Made by a program: the position numbers and the translations under genes. Shown here in pieces: positions 18,536-31,396 of a stretch of 64,000 nucleotides of DNA. Each line of letters starts with the position of its first letter. Position 1 is the first letter of the stretch. This DNA is from Streptomyces drozdowiczii (GTDB taxonomy: Bacteria > Actinomycetota > Actinomycetes > Streptomycetales > Streptomycetaceae): the NCBI RefSeq assembly GCF_026167665.1, contig NZ_CP098740.1:2046001-2110000 (forward strand), read 5' to 3'. The notes beneath the pieces are model-generated. The model was not told where the DNA came from. It did not search any database and saw nothing but the letters and a program-made list of their open reading frames with translations.

Positions 18536-20044
18536 TCAGCCCTCGACGCCCAGCTTCTCCAGGATCAGCTCGCGGACGCGGGCCGCGTCCGCCTGGCCCC
18601 GGGTCGCCTTCATGACCGCGCCGACCAGCGCGCCGGCCGCCGCGACCTTGCCGCCGCGGATCTTGTCCGCGATGGCGGCGTTGCCCGCGATGGCCTCGTC
18701 CACGGCGGTGGACAGCGCGCCCTCGTCGGAGACGACCTTCAGGCCGCGCTTCTCGACCACGGTGTCCGGGTCGCCCTCGCCGGCGAGCACGCCCTCCAGG
18801 ACCTGGCGGGCCAGCTTGTCGTTGAGGTCGCCCGCGGCGACGAGCTCGGCGACCCGGGCGACCTGCGCCGGGGTGACGGGCAGCTCGTCCAGGCCGCGGC
18901 CGGTCTCGTTGGCGTTCCGGGCCAGCTCGCCCATCCACCACTTGCGGGCCTGGTCCGCGGGGGCGCCCGCCTCGATCGTGGCGACGATCAGGTCGACCGC
19001 GCCCGCGTTGAGGATGGACTGCATGTCGTGCTCGGAGACGCCCCACTCCTCCTTGAGCCGGGCGCGGCGGACGCGCGGCAGCTCCGGGAGGCCCTTGCGC
19101 AGCTCCTCGACCCACTCGCGGGCCGGGGCGACCGGCACGAGGTCGGGCTCGGGGAAGTAGCGGTAGTCCTCGGCGTTGTCCTTGATGCGGCCGGCCGTGG
19201 TGGAGCCGTCCTCCTCGTGGAAGTGCCGGGTCTCCTGCACGATCGTGCCGCCGGAGTTCAGCACCGCGGCGTGGCGCTGGATCTCGAAGCGGGCGGCGCG
19301 CTCGACGGAACGCAGCGAGTTCACGTTCTTCGTCTCGGAGCGCGTACCGAAGGTCTCGGTGCCGTTCGGGCGCAGCGACAGGTTGACGTCGCAGCGCATC
19401 TGGCCCATCTCCATGCGGGCCTCGGAGACGCCGAGCGCCTTGATGAGCTCGCGCAGCTCGGCGACGTACGCCCGCGCGACCTCGGGGGCGCGCGCGCCCG
19501 CTCCCTCGATCGGCTTGGTGACGATCTCGATGAGCGGGATGCCCGCGCGGTTGTAGTCGAGCAGGGAGTGGGACGCGCCGTGGATACGGCCGGTGGCGCC
19601 GCCGACGTGCGTCGACTTGCCGGTGTCCTCCTCCATGTGGGCGCGTTCGATCTGCACCCGGAAGACCTCGCCGTCCTCCAGCTGGACGTCCAGATAGCCG
19701 TTGAAGGCGATCGGCTCGTCGTACTGGGAGGTCTGGAAGTTCTTCGGCATGTCCGGATAGAAGTAGTTCTTCCGGGCGAAGCGGCACCACTCGGCGATCT
19801 CGCAGTTCAGCGCGAGGCCGATCTTGATCGCGGACTCCACGCCGATCTCGTTGACGACCGGCAGCGCGCCGGGCAGCCCGAGGCAGACCGGGCAGGTCTG
19901 CGTGTTGGCGTCCTGCCCCAGCTCGGTGGAGCAGCCGCAGAACATCTTCGTCTTGGTGCCGAGCTCCACATGGACCTCGAGGCCCATGACGGGGTCGTAC
20001 GTCGCGAGGGCGTCCTCGTACGACTCCAGGTCGATGACAGTCAC
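18536..20044 (-). CDS. gatB: Asp-tRNA(Asn)/Glu-tRNA(Gln) amidotransferase subunit B
   Basis: The tRNA-binding and kinase subunit of GatCAB, which phosphorylates and transamidates Glu-tRNA(Gln) and Asp-tRNA(Asn). 502 residues, the normal length. The N-terminal catalytic cradle holds [20 protein letters not shown] and the [16 protein letters not shown] zinc/cysteine segment; [12 protein letters not shown] follows. The C-terminal YqeY-like tail domain (about residues 355-500) ends in [17 protein letters not shown]. It is the last gene of gatC-gatA-(80-aa protein)-gatB, 15 bases after the small gene, and is followed by a strong hairpin. Confidence 0.97.
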   Translation of the reverse strand: MTVIDLESYEDALATYDPVMGLEVHVELGTKTKMFCGCSTELGQDANTQTCPVCLGLPGALPVVNEIGVESAIKIGLALNCEIAEWCRFARKNYFYPDMPKNFQTSQYDEPIAFNGYLDVQLEDGEVFRVQIERAHMEEDTGKSTHVGGATGRIHGASHSLLDYNRAGIPLIEIVTKPIEGAGARAPEVARAYVAELRELIKALGVSEARMEMGQMRCDVNLSLRPNGTETFGTRSETKNVNSLRSVERAARFEIQRHAAVLNSGGTIVQETRHFHEEDGSTTAGRIKDNAEDYRYFPEPDLVPVAPAREWVEELRKGLPELPRVRRARLKEEWGVSEHDMQSILNAGAVDLIVATIEAGAPADQARKWWMGELARNANETGRGLDELPVTPAQVARVAELVAAGDLNDKLARQVLEGVLAGEGDPDTVVEKRGLKVVSDEGALSTAVDEAIAGNAAIADKIRGGKVAAAGALVGAVMKATRGQADAARVRELILEKLGVEG

Positions 20045-20059
20045 GGAAAACTTTCCCTC

Positions 20060-20302
20060 TCAGCCCAGCAGTACGTCGTCGTCGCCGAGACGCTTCAGTT
20101 CGCGATAGAGGATCGCGAGGCCGGTGGCGATGGCGGCGGCGGACACGGCGGCGTCGATGAGGCGGAGCGTGTCGTTGTCCGAGCGGGCCAGCTTCGCCTG
20201 CTTGGCGACGCTGAGCGCTCCGAAGGCGGTGGTCGCCATCGACACGTACAGCCCGGTCTTCGACTTCTTGAAGTTCTTGGCCTTCTTGGTCATGGCGCTC
20301 AT
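20060..20302 (-). CDS. Small membrane-associated protein between gatA and gatB, 80 aa
   Basis: Begins [20 protein letters not shown]. The first 15 residues are strongly basic. They are followed by an amphipathic stretch, a moderately hydrophobic helix [18 protein letters not shown], and an acidic tail ending DDDVLLG. The ATG overlaps the gatA stop (ATGA), so translation is coupled to gatA; a second ATG 3 codons later is possible. I recall a similar small gene at this place in other Streptomyces, annotated as hypothetical. Its position inside the amidotransferase operon suggests a link to GatCAB, but no function is known to me. Confidence 0.82.
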   Translation of the reverse strand: MSAMTKKAKNFKKSKTGLYVSMATTAFGALSVAKQAKLARSDNDTLRLIDAAVSAAAIATGLAILYRELKRLGDDDVLLG

Positions 20303-21801
20303 AGCGACGGAGCCTCCTCGATCAGCGGGTGTCCCCACTTTTCCACGAAAGCGGCCTCGACGGCGGCTCCGACCTTGTACAGCCGGTCGTCCTTCATCGC
20401 CGGGGCGATGATCTGGAGCCCGACGGGCAGGCCGTCCTCGGGCGCCAGGCCGCAGGGCAGCGACATGGCGGCGTTGCCGGCGAGGTTGGTCGGAATGGTG
20501 CACAGGTCGGCCAGGTACATCGCCATCGGGTCGTCGGCGCGCTCGCCGATCGGGAAGGCGGTGGTGGGCGTGGTCGGCGAGACGATCACGTCGACCTGCT
20601 CGAACGCCTGCTCGAACTCGCGCGTGATCAGCGTACGGACCTTCTGCGCGGAGCCGTAGTACGCGTCGTAGTAGCCGGAGCTGAGCGCGTACGTACCGAG
20701 GATGATGCGGCGCTTGACCTCGTCCCCGAAGCCGGCCTCGCGGGTGAGAGCGGTGACGTCCTCGGCGGACTTCGTGCCGTCGTCCCCGACGCGCAGGCCG
20801 TAGCGCATGGCGTCGAACCGGGCGAGGTTCGAGGAGCACTCGGAGGGCGCGATCAGGTAGTACGCCGAAAGGGCGAGGTCGAAGGTCGGGCAGTCCAGCT
20901 CCACGACGGTGGCGCCGAGCGACTTCAGCAGCTCGACCGACTCGTTGAAGCGCTGGACGACCCCGGCCTGGTAGTGCTCGCCGGAGAACTGCTTGACGAC
21001 GCCGACGCGCATGCCCTGCACGGAGCCGTTGCGCGCGGCCTCCACGACCGGGGGCACCGGCGCGTCGATCGACGTCGAGTCCATCGGGTCGTGCCCGGCG
21101 ATCGCCTCGTGCAGCAGGGCGGCGTCCAGGACCGTGCGGGCGCAGGGGCCGCCCTGGTCGAGGGAGGACGAGAAGGCGACCATGCCGTAGCGGGAGACCC
21201 CGCCGTAGGTGGGCTTGACGCCGACCGTGCCGGTGACGGCGGCGGGCTGGCGGATGGAGCCGCCGGTGTCCGTGCCGATGGCGAGCGGGGCCTCGAAGGA
21301 GGCGAGGGCGGCCGAGGAGCCGCCGCCGGAGCCGCCCGGGATGCGGGTGAGGTCCCAGGGGTTGCCGGTGGGGCCGTAGGCGCTGTTCTCGGTGGAGGAC
21401 CCCATGGCGAACTCGTCCATGTTGGTCTTGCCGAGGATGACGACGTCGGCGGCCTTCAGCTTCTGCGTGAGGGTCGCGTCGTACGGCGGGACCCAGCCCT
21501 CGAGGATCTTCGAGCCGACGGTGGTCGGCATGTCCTTCGTGGTGAAGATGTCCTTGAGCGCGAGCGGGACGCCGGCCAGCGGGCCCAGCTTCTCGCCGGC
21601 CGCCTTCTTGGCGTCCACGGCGCGGGCCTGGGCGAGCGCGCCCTCGCGGTCGACGTGCAGGAAGGCGTGCACCTTCTCGTCCACGGCGTCGATCCGGGCG
21701 AGGTGGGCCTCGGTGACCTGCACGGCGGTGAGTTCGCCGGAGGCGATCTTCGCGGCGATCTCGGCCGCGGTGAGCTTGATGATGCTGCTGATGTCCGTCA
21801 T
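20299..21801 (-). CDS. gatA: Asp-tRNA(Asn)/Glu-tRNA(Gln) amidotransferase subunit A
   Basis: The glutaminase subunit of GatCAB, an amidase-signature enzyme that releases ammonia from glutamine and channels it to GatB. 500 residues. The Ser-cisSer-Lys triad is visible: Lys in [13 protein letters not shown], the glycine/serine-rich [13 protein letters not shown], and the nucleophile region [13 protein letters not shown]. It lies 5 bases after the gatC stop and overlaps the following small gene by 4 bases, so the three are translationally linked. Confidence 0.97.
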   Translation of the reverse strand: MTDISSIIKLTAAEIAAKIASGELTAVQVTEAHLARIDAVDEKVHAFLHVDREGALAQARAVDAKKAAGEKLGPLAGVPLALKDIFTTKDMPTTVGSKILEGWVPPYDATLTQKLKAADVVILGKTNMDEFAMGSSTENSAYGPTGNPWDLTRIPGGSGGGSSAALASFEAPLAIGTDTGGSIRQPAAVTGTVGVKPTYGGVSRYGMVAFSSSLDQGGPCARTVLDAALLHEAIAGHDPMDSTSIDAPVPPVVEAARNGSVQGMRVGVVKQFSGEHYQAGVVQRFNESVELLKSLGATVVELDCPTFDLALSAYYLIAPSECSSNLARFDAMRYGLRVGDDGTKSAEDVTALTREAGFGDEVKRRIILGTYALSSGYYDAYYGSAQKVRTLITREFEQAFEQVDVIVSPTTPTTAFPIGERADDPMAMYLADLCTIPTNLAGNAAMSLPCGLAPEDGLPVGLQIIAPAMKDDRLYKVGAAVEAAFVEKWGHPLIEEAPSL

Positions 21802-21806
21802 GGCAG

Positions 21807-22103
21807 TCAGTCCTCCCCCAGGATCTGCGGCACCTTGAAACGCTGCTGCTCCTGGGCCGGGGCGCCGGAGAGCGCCTGCTCGGGGGTGAGAGACGGACGG
21901 ACGACGTCCGCCCGCATGACGTTCGTCAGCGGCAGCGGGTGGGAGGTCGGCGGTACGTCTTGGTCGGCGACCTCGGAGACGCGGGCGACCGCGCCGATGA
22001 TGTCGTCGAGCTGACCGGCGAAGTGATCGAGCTCTTCGCCCTTCAGCTCCAGACGCGCCAGCCGGGCGAGGTGGGCGACCTCCTCGCGCGTGATGCCAGG
22101 CAT
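21807..22103 (-). CDS. gatC: Asp-tRNA(Asn)/Glu-tRNA(Gln) amidotransferase subunit C
   Basis: Small subunit that stabilises GatA-GatB. 98 residues beginning [20 protein letters not shown], the canonical GatC start, with the [14 protein letters not shown] segment near residue 60 and a C-terminal FKVPQILGE tail. The start at 22103 was chosen by family alignment; upstream codons run into the inverted repeat. It is the first gene of the operon. Confidence 0.96.
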   Translation of the reverse strand: MPGITREEVAHLARLARLELKGEELDHFAGQLDDIIGAVARVSEVADQDVPPTSHPLPLTNVMRADVVRPSLTPEQALSGAPAQEQQRFKVPQILGED

Positions 22104-22137
22104 GCAGCGATCCTCAGGGGTTGGTGTGTGGTTTGCC

Positions 22138-22313
22138 GGGGGCCGGCGGCACATTTCCACCGTCCGTCCGGAGGACGGGCCGCGCGGCGTCTGGCGCGTG
22201 CGCTCGCAAGGCGCCGGAGCGCCCTTGTGGCGGAGCCACTCGGGCGTTTCGGCAACGCGGCGAGCGTGCGTGCCAGGCGTCGCGCGGCAGGTGGAAATGT
22301 GCCGCCGGCCCCC
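22138..22313. repeat. Long inverted repeat (MITE-like or large hairpin) between gatC and rmdB
   Basis: The outer arms are perfect 24-base inverted copies at 22138-22161 and 22290-22313, containing GGCGGCACATTTCCACC. Inside, 22181-22207 pairs with the segment ending at about 22287, matching about 22 of 27 bases, several differences keeping G-U pairing. At the centre GTGGC pairs with GCCAC. The whole 176 bases can fold into one long hairpin. It carries no ORF of its own. It could be a small non-autonomous mobile element, a repeated intergenic element, or a structure that separates rmdB and gatC transcription. Confidence 0.85.
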
Positions 22314-22352
22314 AATCCTATGGGGTCGGCCATGCACCTGAGGACACGGTTT

Positions 22353-24527
22353 CTACGTGGTCGCCGGGCGCGGGCCCGTCGTGCGGCCGGAGGGGCGCTG
22401 TTCCAGCTCGGATGCCGGGGCCGTGGGCGTCGCGGCGGGGGTCGGGGCCCCGGCCCCCGCCGCCGCGGCCAGCTCCGCCGGGCGGCGCCAGCCGTGCTCG
22501 CCGCGGGCCCGCAGCCAGGCGGTGGTCTCCTGGGGCGGCATCGCGGCCGCCACCAGCCAGCCCTGGACCGCGTCGCACCGCAGGTCACGCAGCCGCTCCC
22601 AGGTCTCGTCGTCCTCGACGCCCTCGGCGACGACGAGCAGGCCGAGCGAGTGGGCCAGGTCGATGGTGCAGCGGACGATCTCGGCGTCCTCGTGGTCGAT
22701 GGCGAGCCGGGCCACGAAGGAGCGGTCGATCTTCAGCTCGCTGACCGGCAGCCGGCGCAGATGGACCAGCGAGGAGTACCCCGTACCGAAGTCGTCCAGG
22801 GACATCTTCACGCCGTGCCCGGTCAGCCCGGCGAGCGTGTCGGCCGCCCGCTGCGGGTCCTCCAGGAGCACATGTTCCGTTATCTCCAGCTGGAGCGCTC
22901 CCGCCGGAACGCCGTGCCGGGCGAGCCGGGCCGCGACGCCGCCGGCGAACCCGGGGGTGTGCACATCGCGCGGCGACACGTTGACGGCGACGGGCACGAA
23001 GAGGCCCTGGGCCCGCCACCGGGCGACCTGGGCGAGCGCCGTCTCCAGGACGTACTCGGTGAGGTGCGGCATCAGCCCGGACGACTCCGCGATGGCGATG
23101 AACTCGTCCGGGGGCACTCTGCCGCGCTCCGGGTGCACCCAGCGCACCAGCGCTTCGAGCCCGGCGACCTGGCCGTCGAAGCGGACCTTGGGCTGGTAGT
23201 GCAGCTCCACCTCGCCCGCGTCCAGCGCGCGGCGCAGGTCGCCGAGGAGGCCGAGCCGGTCCGGGGTGTTGCTGTCGCGCTTGGACTCGTACACCTCCAC
23301 GCCGGTGCGGTCCCGCTTGGCCTGGTACATCGCCACGTCGGCCCGGCGCAGCAGCCCCTCGGCGTCCAGCGCGTGGTCCGGGAAGACGGCGACGCCGGCA
23401 CTGGCCTCCAGGACCAGCGTCAGCCCGTCCAGGTCCAGCGGGGACGACAGCTCGGCGACCAGGTGGCGGGCGACGCGCTGGGCGCTGGTGGTGGAGTCGG
23501 CGGTGGGCAGCAGCACCGCGAACTCGTCGCCGCCGAGCCGGGCCGCCTCCGCGCCGCGCGGCAGGGCGATCCGGAGCCGTTCCGCGATCTGGAGCAGCAG
23601 CCGGTCGCCGGCCAGGTGGCCGAGGGTGTCGTTGACGGCCCGGAAGCGGTCGAGGTCGATGAGGACGAGGCCGACCCGGCTGCCGACGCTCTCCGCCTCC
23701 TCCAGCGCGGTCCAGGTCCGCTCCAGCAGCCACTGGCGGTTGGGCAGCCCGGTCAGCGGGTCCTTGAGCTGCTCCTCGGCGCGGGCGCGGGCGATCCACA
23801 GCGTGGAGTCGAGCGCGATCAGCGGCACCGCGAAGAGCGGCAGCAGGACCGGCCGGGCCATCGCGACGACGCAGATCAGCGGGGCGATGCCGAGCAGGGC
23901 GACCGCGACGAGGCCCTGGCGCAGCATCGCGGTGCGGGCGACGGTGGGCAGCCCGCCGCCGGGCTGGGCCCGCGAATACCACAGCAGGACCCGGGTGACG
24001 AGCAGATAGGTGGAGGCGGCGAGCAGGACCTCCGGAACGGCGTCGATCCCCCAGTCGAGTGGCCGCCAGGGCGACTCGACCGACTGCACCTCGCCGAACG
24101 CGGCGAGCACCAGGGCCGCCGCGCCGACCCCGAGGATGTCCACGGCGCCGTGCAACAGCCCTTGCCACCAGCGGTGTCGGCGGGCGATGCCGACGAGGAC
24201 GACCACGACGAGGCTGACCAGTCCGGCCGGCACCCACCCGTACAGCAGGAGCACGGCCAGGGTGAGGGCGGCGCCGGAGCCGGTGCCGCCCCACCAGCGG
24301 TCCCGGCCGAGCGCGACGAGGTGGCCGACGACGATGCCGGTGAGGACGGCGAGCGACCAGCCGGCCCGGCCGTCCGGGAAGAGGGCGCGCCCCTGGCCGA
24401 GGGCGCGGGAGAAGCCGGTCGCGAGCTGGATCGTGGCCAGGGCCACGACGACGGCGCCCACTTTGGGCGCGGGTCCCACGAAACCTTGCAGCCGCGCCAC
24501 CGGTGCGGCGCTCTCGGTCGGTTTCAT
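22353..24527 (-). CDS. rmdB: Membrane GGDEF-EAL c-di-GMP turnover protein (rmdB-like)
   Basis: 724 residues with about six to eight N-terminal membrane helices (to about residue 240), then a GGDEF domain with DPLTGLPNR and intact RLGGDEF near residue 332, and an EAL domain with GLEALVRWVHP near residue 457. The remaining EAL signature elements are also present: ITEHVLLED, LDDFGTGYSSLVHLRRLPVSELKID and EGVEDDE. The phosphodiesterase should therefore be active, unlike the degenerate EAL domain of the other GGDEF protein here. Its position beside ligA matches my memory of S. coelicolor RmdB (SCO5495), a phosphodiesterase needed for aerial development. GAGAGGGACGG precedes the ATG. The tail beyond residue 680 is Ala/Pro-rich and probably disordered. 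Confidence 0.93.
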   Translation of the reverse strand: MKPTESAAPVARLQGFVGPAPKVGAVVVALATIQLATGFSRALGQGRALFPDGRAGWSLAVLTGIVVGHLVALGRDRWWGGTGSGAALTLAVLLLYGWVPAGLVSLVVVVLVGIARRHRWWQGLLHGAVDILGVGAAALVLAAFGEVQSVESPWRPLDWGIDAVPEVLLAASTYLLVTRVLLWYSRAQPGGGLPTVARTAMLRQGLVAVALLGIAPLICVVAMARPVLLPLFAVPLIALDSTLWIARARAEEQLKDPLTGLPNRQWLLERTWTALEEAESVGSRVGLVLIDLDRFRAVNDTLGHLAGDRLLLQIAERLRIALPRGAEAARLGGDEFAVLLPTADSTTSAQRVARHLVAELSSPLDLDGLTLVLEASAGVAVFPDHALDAEGLLRRADVAMYQAKRDRTGVEVYESKRDSNTPDRLGLLGDLRRALDAGEVELHYQPKVRFDGQVAGLEALVRWVHPERGRVPPDEFIAIAESSGLMPHLTEYVLETALAQVARWRAQGLFVPVAVNVSPRDVHTPGFAGGVAARLARHGVPAGALQLEITEHVLLEDPQRAADTLAGLTGHGVKMSLDDFGTGYSSLVHLRRLPVSELKIDRSFVARLAIDHEDAEIVRCTIDLAHSLGLLVVAEGVEDDETWERLRDLRCDAVQGWLVAAAMPPQETTAWLRARGEHGWRRPAELAAAAGAGAPTPAATPTAPASELEQRPSGRTTGPRPATT

Positions 24528-24770
24528 TCCGTCCCTCTCACAGCCGGCGATGCCGATGTCACCCGATGAATGCGTGCCGTGCCACGACGCACCCCGGCCC
24601 CGCCCGGTGGCCAGGTTCGAGGGCGTGTCCGACCACAGTAGGCCGCGGAGGGCTGCTACGGGCAGCGGTCTACGGGTCTTGCCCGAATGCGAACCGACTA
24701 TCCGTCAGCATCTGGTAGGGGTGCCCCCTGGGCGCCGATCGGGTGACGTCGACCGAGGGTCGGCGGGCGC

Positions 24771-28042
<3,272 letters not shown>

Positions 28043-28085
28043 GCGAGAAGGGTAACGACCTCGGGCGAGGTCGTAAGGCCCGCGA

Positions 28086-28775
28086 TCAGCGGCCGGGGCG
28101 CACGGTGAGGTCGTTGACCTCGGCGTCGCGGGGCAGGTCGAGCGCCATCAGGATGGTGGTCGCGACGGACTCGGGGTCGATCCAGCGGGCGGGGTCGTAC
28201 TCCTTGCCCTCCTGCCGGTGGACCTTCTCCTGCATGGGGCTGGCGGTGCGGCCCGGGTAGACCGTGGTGACGCGGACGCCGTTGCCGTGCTCCTCGTGGC
28301 GCAGCGAGTCCGCGAGGGCCTTCAGGCCGTGCTTGCTGGCGGCGTACGCGCTCCACTCGGGGCTCGCGGAGAGCCCGGCGCCGGAGTTCACGAACAGGAC
28401 GTGGCCCTGGGCGACGCGCAGCTGGGGCAGGGTGAGCCGGGTCAGCTCGGCGGGGGCGACGAGGTTGGCGTTGAGCTGGTAGTGCCACGCCTTGGGGGTC
28501 AGCTCACCGACCGGGCCGAGCTCGACCACGCCCGCGATGTGCAGCAGCGAGTCGAGCCGTTCCGGCACGCTCTGCTGGGCGAGGGCCCAGGAGAGCCGGT
28601 CCGGGTTGGACAGGTCGCCGACGAGGGTGCGGGCGCCGGGGTGGAGCGCGGCCAGCTCCTTGGCGCGGCCCGCGTCGCGGGCCAGCAGGACGAGGTCGTC
28701 GCCGCGCTCGGTGAGGCGCCGGGCGACCGCTGCGCCGATGCCGGAGCCGGCACCGGTGATGAGGTGAGTGGACAT
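28086..28775 (-). CDS. Short-chain dehydrogenase/reductase (SDR)
   Basis: 229 residues. The NAD(P)-binding motif TGAGSGIG lies at residues 7-14, and the catalytic Ser/Tyr/Lys set is in VNSGAG ... SAYAASK. Basic and acidic residues after strand 2 do not clearly settle the cofactor. The substrate is unknown. The start at 28775 gives MSTHLITGAG; an ATG 3 codons upstream (MGAMSTH) is an equal alternative. Confidence 0.9.
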   Translation of the reverse strand: MSTHLITGAGSGIGAAVARRLTERGDDLVLLARDAGRAKELAALHPGARTLVGDLSNPDRLSWALAQQSVPERLDSLLHIAGVVELGPVGELTPKAWHYQLNANLVAPAELTRLTLPQLRVAQGHVLFVNSGAGLSASPEWSAYAASKHGLKALADSLRHEEHGNGVRVTTVYPGRTASPMQEKVHRQEGKEYDPARWIDPESVATTILMALDLPRDAEVNDLTVRPGR

Positions 28776-28818
28776 GGCCCCCATCGTCCCATCCGCCGCC
28801 CGGGCCCCGTACGTCACA

Positions 28819-29358
28819 TCACTGGAGCCCGGCCGACTCCTCCAGGTAGGCCAGGGCGCCGACGCCGTCCTCCGCGAAGAAGACCAGCTCGGTCAGCGGG
28901 AGCGGCAGGAAGCCCTCGTCCTCCATGCGCTGGAACTGCGCGCGCAGGCCGTCGTAGAAGCCGGCGGTGTTGAGCAGGACGACCGGCTTGGTGTGCTTGC
29001 CGTGCTTCTTCAGCTCCAGGATCTCGGTCGCCTCGTCCAGCGTCCCGGTGCCGCCGACCATGATCACGATCGCGTCGGACTTCGCGAGCAGGAGCGCCTT
29101 GCGCTCGGCGAGGTCGCGGGCGATGACCATCTCGTCGGCGTTGGTACGCGCCTTCGCGGCCAGGAAGTCCACTGAGACCCCGACCAGCTTCCCGCCCGCC
29201 TCCTGGACCCCGTCGGCGACGACCTTCATCAGCCCGCTCTCGGACCCGCCCCAGACCAGGGTGTGCCCGCCGCGCCCCAGCAGCTCGGCGAATTCGCGGG
29301 CGGGCACGGTGTAGCGGTCGGGGAGGTCGGCGGCGGAGAGGAAGACGCAGATGTTCAT
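28819..29358 (-). CDS. LOG-family protein (TIGR00730, Rossmann fold)
   Basis: 179 residues beginning MNICVFLSAADLPDRYTVPA. Family motifs are present: GGSESGLMKVVADG, and GGTGTLDEATEI in place of the usual PGGxGTxxE (the Pro-Gly is Met-Val here, MVGGTGTLDE). Family members cleave the N-glycosidic bond of nucleoside 5'-monophosphates; in plants and some bacteria this releases cytokinins. Many were mis-annotated as lysine decarboxylases. The start at 29358 was chosen by homology, since the extension to 29448 has poor composition. Confidence 0.9.
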   Translation of the reverse strand: MNICVFLSAADLPDRYTVPAREFAELLGRGGHTLVWGGSESGLMKVVADGVQEAGGKLVGVSVDFLAAKARTNADEMVIARDLAERKALLLAKSDAIVIMVGGTGTLDEATEILELKKHGKHTKPVVLLNTAGFYDGLRAQFQRMEDEGFLPLPLTELVFFAEDGVGALAYLEESAGLQ

Positions 29359-29526
29359 GGCTGCCACGGTACGACCCGCGCCGTACGGGGCCGCCGCCGG
29401 GATGCGGCGGGCGGCCGGGTGGCGGAACCTGAGATGCGTGGTGCGCACACCCTTGAGCGCCCCGCGCGGCCACGCCCGTACTGGGGTCGGGCGTTGCCGT
29501 GCGGGGCTTTGCCGTACGTACGGGGC

Positions 29527-30657
29527 TCAGCCCGCCGCGGCGCGCTCCCGGCGTACCGTCGTCGCGATCGTCGCGGAGCCGACCACGCGGGTGCCGTCGT
29601 ACAGGACGACCGCCTGGCCGGGGGCGACGCCCCGGACCGGCTCGGTGAACGCGACGTGCAGGGCGCCGTCCGTCAGCTCGGCGGTCACCTCGGTCTCGCC
29701 GCCGTGGGCGCGGAGCTGGGCGGTGTACGTCCCCGGGCCGGACGGGGGTGTCCCGCACCAGCGGGGTTTGATCGCGGTGAGCGCGGTGACGTCCAGGGCC
29801 TCGGCGGGGCCGACGGTCACCGTGTTGTTCACCGGGGAGATGTCCAGGACGTAGCGCGGCTTGCCGTCGGGGGCCGGGTGGCCGATGCGCAGGCCCTTGC
29901 GCTGGCCGATGGTGAAGCCGAAGGCGCCCTCGTGGGTGCCGAGCTTCGTACCGGACTCGTCCAGGATGTCGCCCTCCGCCTTGCCGCCGAGGCGGTCGGC
30001 CAGGAAGCCCTGGGTGTCGCCGTCGGCGATGAAGCAGATGTCGTGGCTGTCGGGCTTCTTGGCGACCGCGAGGCCCCGGCGCTCGGCCTCGGCGCGGATC
30101 TCGTCCTTGGTGGTGAGGGTGTCGCCGAGCGGGAACATCGCGTGGGCGAGCTGCCGCTCGTCCAGGACGCCGAGCACATAGCTCTGGTCCTTGGCCATGT
30201 CCGAGGCGCGGTGCAGCTCCCGGTCGCCGTCGGGGCCGGTGACGACGGTGGCGTAGTGGCCGGTGCACACCGCGTCGAAGCCGAGCGCGAGGGCCTTGTC
30301 GAGCAGCGCGGCGAACTTGATCTTCTCGTTGCAGCGCAGGCACGGGTTGGGGGTGCGCCCCGCCTCGTACTCGGCGACGAAGTCCTCCACGACGTCCTCG
30401 CGGAAGCGTTCCGCCAGGTCCCAGACGTAGAAGGGGATGCCGATCACGTCCGCGGCGCGGCGGGCGTCCCGGGAGTCCTCGATGGTGCAACAGCCCCGGG
30501 CCCCGGTCCGGAAGGACTGCGGGTTCGCGGAGAGGGCGAGGTGCACACCGGTCACGTCGTGGCCCGCCTCGGCGGCGCGCGCCGCGGCGACGGCGGAGTC
30601 GACACCGCCCGACATGGCGGCGAGCACGCGGAGGGGGCGCTGGGGAGTCTCAGTCAT
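29527..30657 (-). CDS. mnmA: tRNA-specific 2-thiouridylase
   Basis: Adds sulfur at position 2 of wobble U34 in tRNA for Lys, Glu and Gln. 376 residues. The PP-loop [11 protein letters not shown] lies at residues 16-26, the catalytic cysteines are in [14 protein letters not shown] and [15 protein letters not shown], and the GHYATVV segment sits between. The cysteine desulfurase gene that could supply its sulfur lies about 0.7 kb away on the same strand, separated by the oppositely oriented amidase. Confidence 0.96.
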   Translation of the reverse strand: MTETPQRPLRVLAAMSGGVDSAVAAARAAEAGHDVTGVHLALSANPQSFRTGARGCCTIEDSRDARRAADVIGIPFYVWDLAERFREDVVEDFVAEYEAGRTPNPCLRCNEKIKFAALLDKALALGFDAVCTGHYATVVTGPDGDRELHRASDMAKDQSYVLGVLDERQLAHAMFPLGDTLTTKDEIRAEAERRGLAVAKKPDSHDICFIADGDTQGFLADRLGGKAEGDILDESGTKLGTHEGAFGFTIGQRKGLRIGHPAPDGKPRYVLDISPVNNTVTVGPAEALDVTALTAIKPRWCGTPPSGPGTYTAQLRAHGGETEVTAELTDGALHVAFTEPVRGVAPGQAVVLYDGTRVVGSATIATTVRRERAAAG

Positions 30658-30718
30658 AGCCCCACCAGGGTACGTGGGGGCGGGAACCGAAAGCGCGCGG
30701 ATAAGCGTTGTCCGTCAC

Positions 30719-31396
30719 ATGGGGACCAAGGGGACGGACGGCGGCGGCACCGGGACCGGGATCAGCCGGCGCTCGGTGCTGATCGGCGGTGCCGTCACGG
30801 CCGTGGGCACGGCGGCGCTGGCGCGGGACCCGCTGAAGCGCGCCTGGTGGCGGCTGCCCGGCGTGGAGAAGCCGCGCACCCCGGGGGCGGTGGATTACGC
30901 GGCGGCGAAGTGGGTCGCGGCCTCGGAGGCGAACTGGCGGCGGGCCGACCGCCCCGACGACTACGGCATCGACCGGGTGGTCGTCCATGTCACCCAGGGC
31001 AGCTTCGGCAGCGCGGTCCGCGCCTTCCAGGACCCCGGGCACCAGGCGGCGGCGCATTACGTGGTGCGCAAGGACGGGCGGGTGACGCAGATGATCCGCG
31101 AGCTGGACGTGGCGTTCCACGCGGGCAACCGCTCGTACAACGAACGCAGTGTGGGCATCGAGCACGAGGGCTTCGTGGAGCGCCCGCAGGACTTCACCGC
31201 CGCGATGTACGGGGCGTCGGCGAAGCTCACCGCGGCGATATGCGCGCGGTACGGCATCCCGGTGGACCGGGAGCACATCATCGGGCACGTCGAGGTGCCG
31301 GGCGCCGACCACACGGACCCGGGCCCCGGCTGGGACTGGGACCGCTACCTGGAGCTGGTCCGGCGCGCGAAGACGTCCGGGAAACGCGCTAGCTGA
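30719..31396 (+). CDS. N-acetylmuramoyl-L-alanine amidase, Tat-exported
   Basis: 225 residues with a twin-arginine signal ([20 protein letters not shown]) at the N-terminus and an amidase_2/PGRP domain. Zinc-ligand histidines are visible in [17 protein letters not shown] and [19 protein letters not shown] is the usual core. It cleaves the lactyl-peptide bond in peptidoglycan outside the cell. It is the only plus-strand gene in this stretch. Its start is 61 bases from the divergent mnmA start, and its stop overlaps the cysteine desulfurase stop by 8 bases, tail to tail. Confidence 0.92.
   Translation: MGTKGTDGGGTGTGISRRSVLIGGAVTAVGTAALARDPLKRAWWRLPGVEKPRTPGAVDYAAAKWVAASEANWRRADRPDDYGIDRVVVHVTQGSFGSAVRAFQDPGHQAAAHYVVRKDGRVTQMIRELDVAFHAGNRSYNERSVGIEHEGFVERPQDFTAAMYGASAKLTAAICARYGIPVDREHIIGHVEVPGADHTDPGPGWDWDRYLELVRRAKTSGKRAS

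Noticed and set aside
22043..22588. ORFs crossing the 176-base inverted repeat near gatC
   Set aside because: Their sequence is set by the repeat arms and they change frame relative to gatC and rmdB; no protein family is visible.
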